Source: UBA8437 sp964646205
Lineage (GTDB): Bacteria; Planctomycetota; Planctomycetia; Planctomycetales; Planctomycetaceae
Reading direction: 5' to 3'
DNA: 64,000 bases
NCBI GenBank assembly: GCA_964646205.1
Contig: CAZYAZ010000027.1
Coordinates: 1-64,000 of the forward strand
Each line of letters opens with the position of its first letter. Positions within the stretch are counted from its first letter, which is position 1. The translations under genes and the position numbers were made by a program. The notes beneath the pieces are model-generated. The model was not told where the DNA came from. It did no database searches and saw only the letters and a program-made list of their open reading frames with translations. Shown piece by piece: positions 34,485-44,050 of the stretch.

Positions 34485-35786
34485 ATGATGACCGGCCGCC
34501 TCTTCAAAGACACGCTTGGACAATACCCTTGGTTGCCCGTTTGGCTGCTGCTGTGGACGGTGATGGCTTTGCCGGTCATGGGCGGTGATTGGCCCGGTTT
34601 CCTGGGACCGCAGCGCAATGGAATCAGCACCGAGACGGGGTTGTTGGACACGTTTCCAGCGACCGGTCCCAAGGTCGCCTGGCGGGTTTCCGGCGGGGTG
34701 GGAATGTCGGGTGTGGCCGTGGCTGATGGTCGGGTGGTGACGATGGTCGAGTCGGGAGCCAAGCAGCAGGTCTGGGCCCTGGACCTCGCCAGCGGCAAGT
34801 CATTGTGGAAGACCGACGTCGCGACGGCCTACCGCAACGGGATGGGCAACGGCGCCCGCGCGACTCCGACGATTGTCGGTGATCGAGTGGTCGTGTTCAC
34901 CGGCGAGGGACAACTGGTGGTGTTGGCCTCGAAGACCGGCAAGATCGCATGGCAACGGGACGTTGTCACCTCGCTGAAGGGCCGGGTGGCCGATTACGGG
35001 ATGGCCTGTTCGCCCCTGGTCGTCGGTGAACTGGTGATCGTGACGCCAGGTGCTCCACAGGCCGCGGTGGCTGCCTACAAGCTGGCCGATGGCACTCCGG
35101 CCTGGACGGCCGGCAGCGGTCCGGCCGGTTATTCCTCCCCGGCGGTACTCAGTGCCGGGGGCCGTCGCCAGTTGGTGGCTTTTCTCGGTGACCAGGCCGT
35201 GGGGCTGGATCCGATCCGGGGCACGTCGCTGTGGCGGTATCCGTACGTGACCGATTACGACTGCAACATCGCCACGCCGGTGGCCGTCAAGGGCCGCGTG
35301 TTTCTTTCCGCGGGCGAGAATCATGGCAGCGTGATGCTGGAGTTGAAGAAGTCCGGCAGCGGGCTGGCCCCGTCGGTGACCTGGCAGTCCCAGGGACCTG
35401 GAGCGGTGATGCGGAACGAGTGGCAGACGTCGATCCTGCTGGGTGGGTACTTGTACGGGATGGACAATGTGGGTGGTGCTGGCCCGATCACTCACCTGGG
35501 TTGCCTGGACGCCGCCACCGGCAAGCTGGCCTGGAAACAAAAGCGGTTTGGCAAGGGGAACCTGATCGCCGCAGACGGCAAGCTGTGGATCAGCACGATG
35601 CGAGGGGAATTGGTCCTGGTGGCTGCGTCGCCGAAGGGATTCCGGGAACTGGCCCGGGCCGAGGTGATTGGCCCGACCCGCCAGGCGCCGTCGCTGGCAC
35701 ATGGCAAGTTGCTGCTGCGTGACGACTCCGAGATCCTCTGCCTGGACATCAGGAAGTCGGCCGCTCCGTCCGATTCGGATCAGTAG
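34485..35786 (+). CDS. PQQ-type beta-propeller protein
   Basis: 433 residues from the ATG pair at 34485/34488, which has GGAG just upstream; 20 upstream codons are ignored. Signal peptide of the form WLPVWLLLWTVMALPVMGGD. Repeats of about 45 residues with the W-x-LDLASGKSLWKTD pattern (also VLASKTGKIAWQRD, CLDAATGKLAWKQK) form a seven- or eight-bladed propeller of the BamB/PQQ-like family. No quinoprotein catalytic Asp can be assigned. WPGFLGPQRNG at the mature N-terminus is typical of planctomycete family members, which are exported and often of unknown function. Confidence 0.82.
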   Translation: MMTGRLFKDTLGQYPWLPVWLLLWTVMALPVMGGDWPGFLGPQRNGISTETGLLDTFPATGPKVAWRVSGGVGMSGVAVADGRVVTMVESGAKQQVWALDLASGKSLWKTDVATAYRNGMGNGARATPTIVGDRVVVFTGEGQLVVLASKTGKIAWQRDVVTSLKGRVADYGMACSPLVVGELVIVTPGAPQAAVAAYKLADGTPAWTAGSGPAGYSSPAVLSAGGRRQLVAFLGDQAVGLDPIRGTSLWRYPYVTDYDCNIATPVAVKGRVFLSAGENHGSVMLELKKSGSGLAPSVTWQSQGPGAVMRNEWQTSILLGGYLYGMDNVGGAGPITHLGCLDAATGKLAWKQKRFGKGNLIAADGKLWISTMRGELVLVAASPKGFRELARAEVIGPTRQAPSLAHGKLLLRDDSEILCLDIRKSAAPSDSDQ

Positions 35787-35808
35787 GTCATCGAGAGGAA
35801 GCCCGGCC

Positions 35809-36675
35809 ATGTCCGCTGAACTGCTCGAACGCGAGGAGTATGTCGAGCAGGCGTACTTCTTTCGGGCCTACCGGGAGCGTCTCGAGGAATCGGTGCCGTC
35901 ACAGGAGATCCTGTCACAACTCCGCGAGGAACTGCTCAGTAGCACACGGTTGCCGGTGGCGTTGGAGGTGCTCGAGGGGGAACTGCTGTTGCGGGGACAA
36001 CTGGTGGATGGGATGCAGCACCTCAGCCACTATTTCACCCCGTTCCAGATTTTCGTGATCGGGCAGTCGGAAGACGAGAGGGCAAAATTCGACCAGTACA
36101 CGGCCCTGCGTGTGCTCGAGCAGGAGGCCGTGTACCGCTCCGAGGCTGCCACCCCACAGGGGCTGTTCATCTACCACTTCGAGGCGATCTCACGCAATCA
36201 CCTCGGGTACGACCATGGTCTCGTGGCCGTCGCCGCTGATCCGATTTACAACGAGGAATTTCGTGAATGGATCCTGCGGATTCGCGCCGAACTGGGGGCG
36301 ATTGATTTCGCCGACATGATCTACGTCCGCAGTGAACAGATGGTTGTCGACCAGCGACGGCAGAGGGGAATCGATGACTGGGAACCGGACTATCCGATCC
36401 TGTTCGGGATCCGGGAGGGCCGCATCGCCCGGGCGAATCGCGGCAAGGATCCGCTCTACATGTTCGCCGCGCTACAGCGACAACTGCATTTCCCCCAGGT
36501 TCCGCGGCTCCGCAAAGCCCGGGACGTGGAACTGGACCCGGTGCTGGAACGTCGATTGCTGACGATCGAAAAGAGATTGCAACTGGCAGAGTCGGAACTC
36601 AAGGGGGGCATCGACCTGTCAGAATTCTATGCCGAGTCGGATGACGAGGTGGTTCCTCCGGAGCCGGCGTCGTGA
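35809..36675 (+). CDS. conserved-looking cytoplasmic protein, function unknown
   Basis: 288 residues; the ATG follows GAGAGGAA (35793-35800) and lies 22 nt after the propeller gene's stop. It starts LLEREEYVEQAYFFRAYRER and is rich in charged helices, with no signal or membrane segment. GLFIYHFEAISRNHLGYDHG and IRAELGAIDFADMIYVRSEQ look like conserved blocks, and a late helical stretch LERRLLTIEKRLQLAESELK could be a coiled coil. I do not recognise the family. Confidence 0.75.
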   Translation: MSAELLEREEYVEQAYFFRAYRERLEESVPSQEILSQLREELLSSTRLPVALEVLEGELLLRGQLVDGMQHLSHYFTPFQIFVIGQSEDERAKFDQYTALRVLEQEAVYRSEAATPQGLFIYHFEAISRNHLGYDHGLVAVAADPIYNEEFREWILRIRAELGAIDFADMIYVRSEQMVVDQRRQRGIDDWEPDYPILFGIREGRIARANRGKDPLYMFAALQRQLHFPQVPRLRKARDVELDPVLERRLLTIEKRLQLAESELKGGIDLSEFYAESDDEVVPPEPAS

Positions 36676-36751
36676 TCACCTGCAGTGGCTCAGAGGAGAC
36701 GAGTCGCCAGGTGCGACGGGTGACGGTGTTGGCTGGGAGGATGACCAGTTG

Positions 36752-37561
36752 ATGTCTGGCGATGAGTTCGAGTTGTCCGGGCCAGAGATACTCGAGGGCC
36801 ACCTGTACGACTACCCGGCCTACTACGACCTGATCTTTGGCAGTGATTGTGCCGCGGAGGTGTCCTTCTTCGAGGACTGTTTCGAACACCTCGCGGGGCG
36901 AACGGTCCGGAGACTGTATGAACCGGCCTGTGGGACGGGACGGTTGCTGGTGCGCCTGGCCGGTCGTGGGTACGTCGTTGCGGGCAACGATCTGAATCCC
37001 CGGGCCGTGGATTACTGCAATGAACGATTCAAGCGGGCCGGTTGGGATCCCCCGGCGGCCGTTGGTGACATGGCAGATTTTCGGCTGCGGCGGAAAGTGG
37101 ACGCCGTTTTCAACACGATCAACAGTGTCAGGCATCTCGACAGTGAGTCTGCCGCGCGGAGTCATCTGGGGTGCGTCGCCGGGGGGTTGGCCCGGGGCGG
37201 GCTGTACCTGCTGGGGTTGCACCTGACGCCCGGCAGCGGGCCACGAGACATGGGAGAAACGTGGTCGGCCCGGCGTGGTCACCTGGCCATCGTGTCGAAC
37301 CTGCAGAGTGTTTCGATTGACCGTCGCCGGCGTGTCGAGAGATTCGAGATGACCTTCGATATCTACACCCCGACGCGTCACAGGCGAATCGCGGGGATCC
37401 TGAAGTACCGAACCTACACGCTGGCACAGATCCGGCGGTTGGTGGCTTCGGTGCCGTCGCTGGAGTGGATTGAGTCGTTCGATTTTTGTTACGACGTGAA
37501 TCGACCAATCACGGTTGACGAGTGGACCGAAGACGTGGTGCTGGTGTTGCGGAAGCGTTGA
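36752..37561 (+). CDS. class I SAM-dependent methyltransferase
   Basis: 269 residues from MSGDEFELSG, with GGGAGG 11 nt upstream. YDYPAYYDLIFG begins the fold; motif I is YEPACGTGRLLVRLAGRGY (about residues 54-72), motif II GNDLNPRAVDYC holds the acidic residue for the ribose, and VGDMADFRL is motif III. Similar proteins modify small molecules or proteins; the target is not predictable. It lies 76 nt after the 288-residue gene and may be cotranscribed. Confidence 0.85.
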   Translation: MSGDEFELSGPEILEGHLYDYPAYYDLIFGSDCAAEVSFFEDCFEHLAGRTVRRLYEPACGTGRLLVRLAGRGYVVAGNDLNPRAVDYCNERFKRAGWDPPAAVGDMADFRLRRKVDAVFNTINSVRHLDSESAARSHLGCVAGGLARGGLYLLGLHLTPGSGPRDMGETWSARRGHLAIVSNLQSVSIDRRRRVERFEMTFDIYTPTRHRRIAGILKYRTYTLAQIRRLVASVPSLEWIESFDFCYDVNRPITVDEWTEDVVLVLRKR

Positions 37562-37583
37562 GTCCCTGACCCGTCCATGCTGA

Positions 37584-37613
37584 TTGACTGGTCCGTGGAA
37601 CGGATCCTAAAAT
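37584..37613 (+). promoter_or_regulatory. sigma-70-type promoter of module 3
   Basis: TTGACT (37584-37589) and TAAAAT (37608-37613) are 18 nt apart. The predicted start of transcription, near 37620, leaves a leader of about 90 nt before the ATG at 37709. It also argues against the longer open frame that starts at 37577. Confidence 0.6.
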
Positions 37614-37708
37614 GGGGGGACGTGGCAGAACCTCGACGGGAGGCTGTCGCGCCCGCCTCCGGTTCCATGTCCCGCCGGGTACCGGATTTCATTTTCCCAC
37701 CAGGTCTC

Positions 37709-40108
37709 ATGCGTCTCACACCTTTCCTGGCGATTGTTTTGCTGTGCTCGTTGGACGCCGGTGCCGCCGACGTGGTGGTGCGTCCAGAACGGGTCGACTT
37801 GAATTCTCCGGAAGACTCGGTGCAGGTGCTGGTCGAGACCACCTCGGGAGGCCGGTTGGCTGATCGGACCCGGGAGGCCAAGTGGTCGATCGCCGATGCG
37901 GCGATTGCTCGGGTTGATGCCAGTGGCATGGTGACACCGTTGGCCAACGGGCAAACCCAGCTCGTGATCAGCCTGGACGGCGGCGAGCGTAGGATTCCAG
38001 TCCATGTTGGAGGCGTGATCCGGCCGCGGCCGTTGTCCTTCCAGGAGGACGTGATTCCGATCCTGACCAAGGCCCGGTGCAATTCGGGAGGATGCCACGG
38101 CAAGGCCGAGGGCCAGAACGGGTTCAAGCTGAGTGTTTTCGGATTCGATCCGCAGGCCGACCACGACGCATTGACGAAGGAAAAACGGGGCGGACGGGTC
38201 TCGCTGGCGGTGCCGGCTGGCAGCCTGTTGCTGACCAAGGGAGCCGCCGTGGTGCCGCATGGTGGTGGACGCAAACTGGAACCGGCCGGCCGTCGTTACC
38301 AGAGATTGCGACGCTGGATTGCCGAGGGAGCCCGTTTCGACGTACCTGGACGGGTTTGTACGTCAATTCGTGTCGATCCGCCGCAGCGGCTGATGGGGGC
38401 ACGACAGGGCCAGCAATTGCGGGTGATTGCCACTGACGCGGAGGGCAACAACTGGTGCGTGACGGCAGAGGCCGAGTTTGAATCCAACAATGATGTGATT
38501 GCCACGGTCAACCGCCGTGGCCTGGTGGTCTCGACAGAAGTCCCCGGCGAAGCAGCGATCCTGGTCAGGTACATGGGGCAGGTGGCCGTCAGCCGGATCA
38601 CCCGCCCTCAGCCGGGCGTTGTGTTCCAGCGACCGCCCGAACACAACTTCATCGACAAACACGTGTGGGATCGGCTGGCCGAACTGGGTATCCCGCCAAG
38701 TCCGATCGCCGATGATGCGACGTTTCTGCGCCGGGCGCACCTGGACACGATCGGCACGTTGCCGACAGTGGCAGAGGCGCGGGCGTTCCTGGCTGACAAG
38801 AACCCCGACAAGCGGAACCGGGTCGTGGCGAAGTTGCTCGACCGCAGGGAATACGCATTTTTCTGGGCAATGAAGTGGGCCGATGTGCTGCGGGTCGACA
38901 ACGCGCAACTGAAGCCCGAGGCGACAGTGGCGATCACCCGTTGGCTGCGTCGCCAGATGGCCGAGAATGTTCCCTTTGACCGGTTTGCCCGTGAGATTTT
39001 GACCGTCCGGGGAAACACGCGATCGGAAACGCCCGCGGCGGTCTACTCGGTGATGAAATCTCCCGAGGACCTGGCTCGCTCTATGAGCCAACTGTTTCTG
39101 GGAGTGCGTATCGAGTGTGCCCAGTGCCATCACCACCCATTCGAGAAGTGGGGGCAGAAGGATTACTTCGCCCTGGCCGGGTTCTTCACCGGGGTCAAGC
39201 GGGATGGACGAAGCGGAGGGAGCCAGAAGATCACCGACGGACCCGGATCGGATCTCAAGCATCCCCGGAGTGGCCAACTGGTCCCCACGGCGGGACTGGG
39301 CAGTGCCCCGATCACCCTGAAGGATCCGCGGGACAGGAGGCGGGCGCTGTCGGACTGGATGACCGCCCCGGAGAACCCGTTCTTTGCCCGCACGATCGTC
39401 AACCGGCTCTGGGCGCACTACTTCGGCCGTGGCCTGGTCGAACCGATCGACGATCACCGGGCGACCAACCCGGCCTCCAACGAGAAATTGCTCGACGCCC
39501 TGGCCTCCGAATTCCGACGACAGAAGTACGATCTCAAGGCGTTGACTCGCACACTGCTGGCATCACGGACTTACCAACTGTCTTCGTCGACCCTGCCGGA
39601 CAACGAACTCGACGACCAGAACTTCTCACACTCGACAAAGAAGGCACTGTCGGCCGAGGTGCTGCTGGATGCGATCTGCCAGGCGACGGGTGTTCCCGAA
39701 CAGTTCAATGGCTGGCCGACCGGCTCGCGCGCCATCGAGATCTGGGACAATCGTCTGCCGTCCTACTTTTTTGTCATCTTCGGCCGACCGCAACGCAACA
39801 GCGTTTGCGAATGTGAGCGTGGGAACGAGCCGAGCATCTCCCAGGCGCTGCACCTGATGAATTCGCCGGAGTCTTTCCAGAAAATTCGTCACCGGGACGG
39901 CCGTGCCGCCGGCCTGGCGGCGGAGAAGTTGTCCGACGAGCAGGTGATCAACGAGTTGTTCCTGGCGACGTTGTCGCGCGTGGCCACCGATGGCGAACGG
40001 AAATTGCTACTGGCAGCCTTCCGGGAAAGTTCTGGCAATCGTCGTGAGGCGGTCGAGGACATTCTGTGGACGCTCTTGAACACCAAGGAGTTCTTGTACA
40101 ATCACTAG
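37709..40108 (+). CDS. Big2-PSCyt1-DUF1549-DUF1553 protein (module 3)
   Basis: 799 residues from MRLTPFLAIVLLCSLDAGA, a clear signal peptide. Two bacterial Ig-like group 2 segments are visible: about 20-105 (AIARVDASGMVTPLANG) and about 225-295 (VIATVNRRGLVVSTEVPGEA). Between them is a cytochrome-like domain with CNSGGCHG (Cys-x4-Cys-His, longer than the usual CxxCH). DUF1549 (about 310-490) carries CAQCHHHPFEKWG, and DUF1553 (about 540-780) carries RTIVNRLWAHYFGRG and EPSISQALHLMNSP. First gene of a three- or four-gene operon. The Ig-like domains suggest surface attachment. Confidence 0.9.
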   Translation: MRLTPFLAIVLLCSLDAGAADVVVRPERVDLNSPEDSVQVLVETTSGGRLADRTREAKWSIADAAIARVDASGMVTPLANGQTQLVISLDGGERRIPVHVGGVIRPRPLSFQEDVIPILTKARCNSGGCHGKAEGQNGFKLSVFGFDPQADHDALTKEKRGGRVSLAVPAGSLLLTKGAAVVPHGGGRKLEPAGRRYQRLRRWIAEGARFDVPGRVCTSIRVDPPQRLMGARQGQQLRVIATDAEGNNWCVTAEAEFESNNDVIATVNRRGLVVSTEVPGEAAILVRYMGQVAVSRITRPQPGVVFQRPPEHNFIDKHVWDRLAELGIPPSPIADDATFLRRAHLDTIGTLPTVAEARAFLADKNPDKRNRVVAKLLDRREYAFFWAMKWADVLRVDNAQLKPEATVAITRWLRRQMAENVPFDRFAREILTVRGNTRSETPAAVYSVMKSPEDLARSMSQLFLGVRIECAQCHHHPFEKWGQKDYFALAGFFTGVKRDGRSGGSQKITDGPGSDLKHPRSGQLVPTAGLGSAPITLKDPRDRRRALSDWMTAPENPFFARTIVNRLWAHYFGRGLVEPIDDHRATNPASNEKLLDALASEFRRQKYDLKALTRTLLASRTYQLSSSTLPDNELDDQNFSHSTKKALSAEVLLDAICQATGVPEQFNGWPTGSRAIEIWDNRLPSYFFVIFGRPQRNSVCECERGNEPSISQALHLMNSPESFQKIRHRDGRAAGLAAEKLSDEQVINELFLATLSRVATDGERKLLLAAFRESSGNRREAVEDILWTLLNTKEFLYNH

Positions 40109-40170
40109 GCCCCATGGGTCGATGACAAAGACTGGTGGGAACACCGGTCAACAATAGAGCGAGGTGTGTG

Positions 40171-41520
40171 ATGTTGAGTTTGTCGCTGGGTCGAACGGAT
40201 GGACGGTTCTGTGACGGTGTGTCGCGCCGCCAGATGTTGAGATTGGGTGGAACAGGCGCCCTGGGCGGGCTGTCGTTGCCCGGGCTGCTTGAACTCGAGG
40301 CGAAGGCCAAATCGCCGCGGCGGCCGCAGGCCAAGTCGGTGATCATGATTTTCCTGGAGGGCGGTCCCAGCCATATCGACATGTGGGACCTCAAGCCACA
40401 GGCTCCCAAGGAGGTTCGCGGGACATTCCACCCGATTTCGACCAAGGTGCCCGGCATCCAGATTGGCAACATCCTGCCCAAGTGTGCCCAGGTCACCGAC
40501 AAGTTCACGATCCTGCGGTCTCACAGCCACCGTGACAACGGCCACCAGACCGGTCGACACTGGTGCCTGACCGGGCACCCGCCCACCTTCAACGATGGCC
40601 AGGCCACCGCCTCGCCCTGGAACGGCGTGTACCCGTCGATCGGTTCGATGGTCTCTCGCGAACTGGGCCTCGGCGGTGCCGTGCCCCCCTACATCTGCGT
40701 TCCCGAGCCCATGGGCCCCGGGGGGCCCGGCTTCTTCGGCGCCAAGTACTCACCATTCGTGATCGAGACCGATCCGGTGCAGCCGGATTTCCAGGTCCGT
40801 GATCTGAACCTGGCTGCCGGCACCAGTCGTCGTCGCTTTGATCTTCGTCGTCGCCTGCTTTCCGGTGTCGAGCAACTCGCCGAGGGGCGTACCAGGCGTG
40901 GTCGCACGGCCTCGATGTCGACCTACTATGAGAAGGCTCTCGAGTTGATCACTTCGCCGGGCGCCCGCAAGGCTTTCGACATGAACTCCGAGAATCCCAA
41001 GGTTCGCGAGCGGTACGGGCTGACCTCGCTGGGCCAGTGCTGCCTGCTCGGTCGCCGGCTGGTTGAGGCGGGGTGCCGATTTGTCGGCATCAGTCACGGA
41101 AGTTGGGACACGCATGTCGACAACTTCACCAGCCACGAGAAGGCTCTGGTCCCGCATGCCGATGCGGCGTTGTCGACATTGCTGACCGACCTGTACGACC
41201 GTGGATTGCTCGACGAGACCCTGGTGGTCATGTGGGGCGAGATGGGACGGACGCCGAGAATCAATGGCAACGCGGGCCGGGACCACTGGTCACAGTGCCA
41301 GAGCGTGATCCTGGCCGGGGGCGGCATCAAGCCGGGCACCGTGGTCGGTGCCAGCGACAAGACCGCGAGTTATCCCAGCACGACCCCTTACGGGATTCAC
41401 GATCTGCTGCGAACGATTCTCGGCCAACTGGGAATCGATGCCGATCGCCAGTACCTGACTCCACTGGGGCGTCCCGTACCGCTGGTCAAGGGCGGTGCGT
41501 TCATTGACGAACTGGTCTGA
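40171..41520 (+). CDS. DUF1501 protein (module 3)
   Basis: 449 residues from MLSLSLGRTDGR, with GAGG six nt upstream; 62 nt after the DUF1549/1553 gene. Tat-like VSRRQMLRLGGTGALGG, then IFLEGGPSHIDMWDLKPQ (about 56-73), ILRSHSHRDNGHQTGRHW, MWGEMGRTPRINGNAGRDHW: all DUF1501 landmarks of the alkaline phosphatase-like superfamily. The PPC-domain gene follows 37 nt later, so the three are probably one transcript. Confidence 0.9.
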   Translation: MLSLSLGRTDGRFCDGVSRRQMLRLGGTGALGGLSLPGLLELEAKAKSPRRPQAKSVIMIFLEGGPSHIDMWDLKPQAPKEVRGTFHPISTKVPGIQIGNILPKCAQVTDKFTILRSHSHRDNGHQTGRHWCLTGHPPTFNDGQATASPWNGVYPSIGSMVSRELGLGGAVPPYICVPEPMGPGGPGFFGAKYSPFVIETDPVQPDFQVRDLNLAAGTSRRRFDLRRRLLSGVEQLAEGRTRRGRTASMSTYYEKALELITSPGARKAFDMNSENPKVRERYGLTSLGQCCLLGRRLVEAGCRFVGISHGSWDTHVDNFTSHEKALVPHADAALSTLLTDLYDRGLLDETLVVMWGEMGRTPRINGNAGRDHWSQCQSVILAGGGIKPGTVVGASDKTASYPSTTPYGIHDLLRTILGQLGIDADRQYLTPLGRPVPLVKGGAFIDELV

Positions 41521-41557
41521 GTCGGCCAGGGATCCTGGTCCAGGGGGAGACGATCGG

Positions 41558-43957
41558 ATGCGGATGAGGCGGTCGGCGACGATCTGTGTGCTGTGGATGG
41601 CGATCACAACCGGCCTGGTCGAGGTGCCGTTGCCGGCCCAGGCTCCCGCGGTCGGTCACACGTTTCCGGCCGGCGGCAAGGCCGGGACGACCGTCACCGT
41701 CCAACTGGGCGGTTACGATTTCACCCCGGACATTGACTATTTTCTGCACCACCCGCAGGCGACCCTGAAGGTCACCGGGCAACTGGGCCCCTACCTCGTG
41801 GCGCCACCGCCGTACTGGTTCGGCCCCAAGGGGCGGTCCAGTGCCTTCAAGATCCCTCGCGAACTGACCGCCACTTTCACGCTGCCGGCGGATCTGCCGC
41901 GTGGTCCGATTCACTGGCAGGTGGCCAACGCCAACGGAGCGTCGGGCACGGCCGTGTTCTTTGTCGGGGATGGACCCGAGGTGCTCGAGTCGCGTCGGCA
42001 ATCGGAGTCCCAGCCGCTGGCCAAGTTGCCAGTGACCGTGAACGGGCGGCTGTCAAAGATCGCCGAGGTGGATCGCTACACGGTGACGGCGGCCGCTGAT
42101 GGCTGCCTGACCGTCGAACTCTACGCCCGGCGGCTCGGGGCGAACTTCAACGGCACACTGAAGATCCGGGACGCCGACGGCAAGCTGCTGGCCGACCTGA
42201 TCGACACCGAAGGCACCGATTGTGTGGCCACGGTCACCGTCCGCAAGGGACAGACCTACACGATCGAACTGGCCGACCTGGATCATCGGGGGCACCGTTC
42301 GTTTGTCTACCGCCTGGAAGTGATCGCGGGGCCGAGGGTGGTTGCCTGCCTGCCCAGCGGTGGCCGTCCGGGCACGACCGTTCCGGTGACGTTTGTCGGT
42401 TACGGGATCAAGAGCGGTGTGGCGCAACTGGAGACGCTGGTCAGCAACGTGGTCTTTCCGAAGGACGATGCCGGAACCGGCTGGTACCAGTACCGGCTGA
42501 AGACCCCGCACGGGCAGGCCCTGCCCGTGTCGCTGCGGCTGGCGGATTTTGCCGAACTGGTGGAACCCGCCGCGGGGGCCGCGCGGCCGCTGGCTCCGGG
42601 GGCGGCCATCACCGGCACCCTGTCCAAGCCCGGGGAGATCGACGAGTACTCGTTCCCAGCCAAGGCCGGCCAGATGTTCCGTTTCGAGGCGATCTCGGCG
42701 CAGATCGGCACGCGACTGGACCCTGTGCTCCGCGTTGTCGACAAGGACGACAAGCAGGTTGCGATCAACGACGACTTCGGCAACACGCTTGATTCCCGTC
42801 TCGACTTCAAGGCTCCGGCCGACGGAACCTATCGCGTTCGTCTCCACAACGGCACCGGAGAGGACGGGAGGCTCGATTCGGTCTACCGCCTGACCTCGCG
42901 GCTGCAGCAGCCCGGGTTCACCCTGTCTCTGCCACAGGCCTTTGCTGCCCCAGTTGGAGGCAAGGCCGCTCTGACCGTTTCGTGTGCCCGGACCGGGGGG
43001 TTTGCCGAGGAGATCGTGCTGAAGCTGGCAGGATTGCCCGAGGGGGTCACCGTTCCCGCGGAGATCAAGATTCCCAAGGGGAAGAACCTGGTGAAGATCA
43101 ATGTCGAGGTGGCCAAGACGTCGGGCACCGATGTCGCCTTCGTGACCTTGACCGGGACCGCCATGCTGGACAAGCAGCCGGTGACCGTGACGGCACAGAC
43201 CAGTTTCGGTGGCGACCTGGTGCCGCGTCGGCCCACCGCCAGGTTCGACAACCGGATGATGCTGGCTCGCACCATGGCTTCGCCGGTGACGCTCGATTTG
43301 ATCGACCGCAATCGCCAGCGGCCGGTGCATCGGGGCACCACCTACCCGGCCGACTTCATCATCAAGCGGGACGAGGGGTTTGACGGGCCGATCCGCGTGA
43401 GGATGGCGGCCGCTCAGCAACGACGCGTGCAGGGGATGCGGGGGCCGGTGATCCAGGTTCCCAAGGGGGCCGAGCGAGTCCAGTATCCGTGCTTCATGCC
43501 CGAGTGGCTCGAGACCGATCGGACGACCCGGTTCCTGGTGCACTCGGTGGCTGTCCAGAAGGATGCCAAGGGCCGCGAGCGGCACCTGGTCAAGGGATCG
43601 ATCGGCAATATCACGATGATCCTGGAAGGGGCGCTGCTGAAGTTGGCTCACCGCGCTGGCGAGTTGACGGTGGCTCCGGGAGGGAGTTTCGAGGTGCCGG
43701 TGGCGGTGTCACGATCGGCGAAGCTCTCCGAGACGGCGGTCGTCCGCATCGAGGTGCCCGAACCACTGGTCGGACTGATCAAGGCCGAGCCGCTGGTACT
43801 CAAGCCCGGCCAGGGCACCGGAATTCTCAAAGTCATGACGTTGCCCGACGCGAAGCTCGACGGAGACTGGCAGATCAAGCTGGTGGCAACCGCGTTGCAA
43901 GAGGGTCGTTGGCCGGTGGTGTCGGTGATCAACGTGCCGGTTCGTTTTGCTCGCTGA
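41558..43957 (+). CDS. large exported protein with PPC domain (module 3)
   Basis: 799 residues from MRMRRSATICVLWMAITTG, signal peptide ending near PLPAQA. The N-terminal AVGHTFPAGGKAGTTVTVQLGG and a second VVACLPSGGRPGTTVPVTFVG are Ig/IPT-like folds. A pre-peptidase C-terminal (PPC) domain at about 345-450 reads GTLSKPGEIDEYSFPAKAGQ with the DxDSRLDF end. The remainder (to 799) is beta-rich. No protease or catalytic motif is seen. It is the regular third partner of planctomycete DUF1549/DUF1501 modules and probably a binding or surface protein. Confidence 0.85.
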   Translation: MRMRRSATICVLWMAITTGLVEVPLPAQAPAVGHTFPAGGKAGTTVTVQLGGYDFTPDIDYFLHHPQATLKVTGQLGPYLVAPPPYWFGPKGRSSAFKIPRELTATFTLPADLPRGPIHWQVANANGASGTAVFFVGDGPEVLESRRQSESQPLAKLPVTVNGRLSKIAEVDRYTVTAAADGCLTVELYARRLGANFNGTLKIRDADGKLLADLIDTEGTDCVATVTVRKGQTYTIELADLDHRGHRSFVYRLEVIAGPRVVACLPSGGRPGTTVPVTFVGYGIKSGVAQLETLVSNVVFPKDDAGTGWYQYRLKTPHGQALPVSLRLADFAELVEPAAGAARPLAPGAAITGTLSKPGEIDEYSFPAKAGQMFRFEAISAQIGTRLDPVLRVVDKDDKQVAINDDFGNTLDSRLDFKAPADGTYRVRLHNGTGEDGRLDSVYRLTSRLQQPGFTLSLPQAFAAPVGGKAALTVSCARTGGFAEEIVLKLAGLPEGVTVPAEIKIPKGKNLVKINVEVAKTSGTDVAFVTLTGTAMLDKQPVTVTAQTSFGGDLVPRRPTARFDNRMMLARTMASPVTLDLIDRNRQRPVHRGTTYPADFIIKRDEGFDGPIRVRMAAAQQRRVQGMRGPVIQVPKGAERVQYPCFMPEWLETDRTTRFLVHSVAVQKDAKGRERHLVKGSIGNITMILEGALLKLAHRAGELTVAPGGSFEVPVAVSRSAKLSETAVVRIEVPEPLVGLIKAEPLVLKPGQGTGILKVMTLPDAKLDGDWQIKLVATALQEGRWPVVSVINVPVRFAR

Positions 43958-44050
43958 TGCCGGGGTGACTGGAATCCTGGCGATTCAGGTGGCATGCTGC
44001 ATCCAGTCTGCCGCTGATCGAGCGGAACCTCGAGCGACCGAAGGAGGCAA

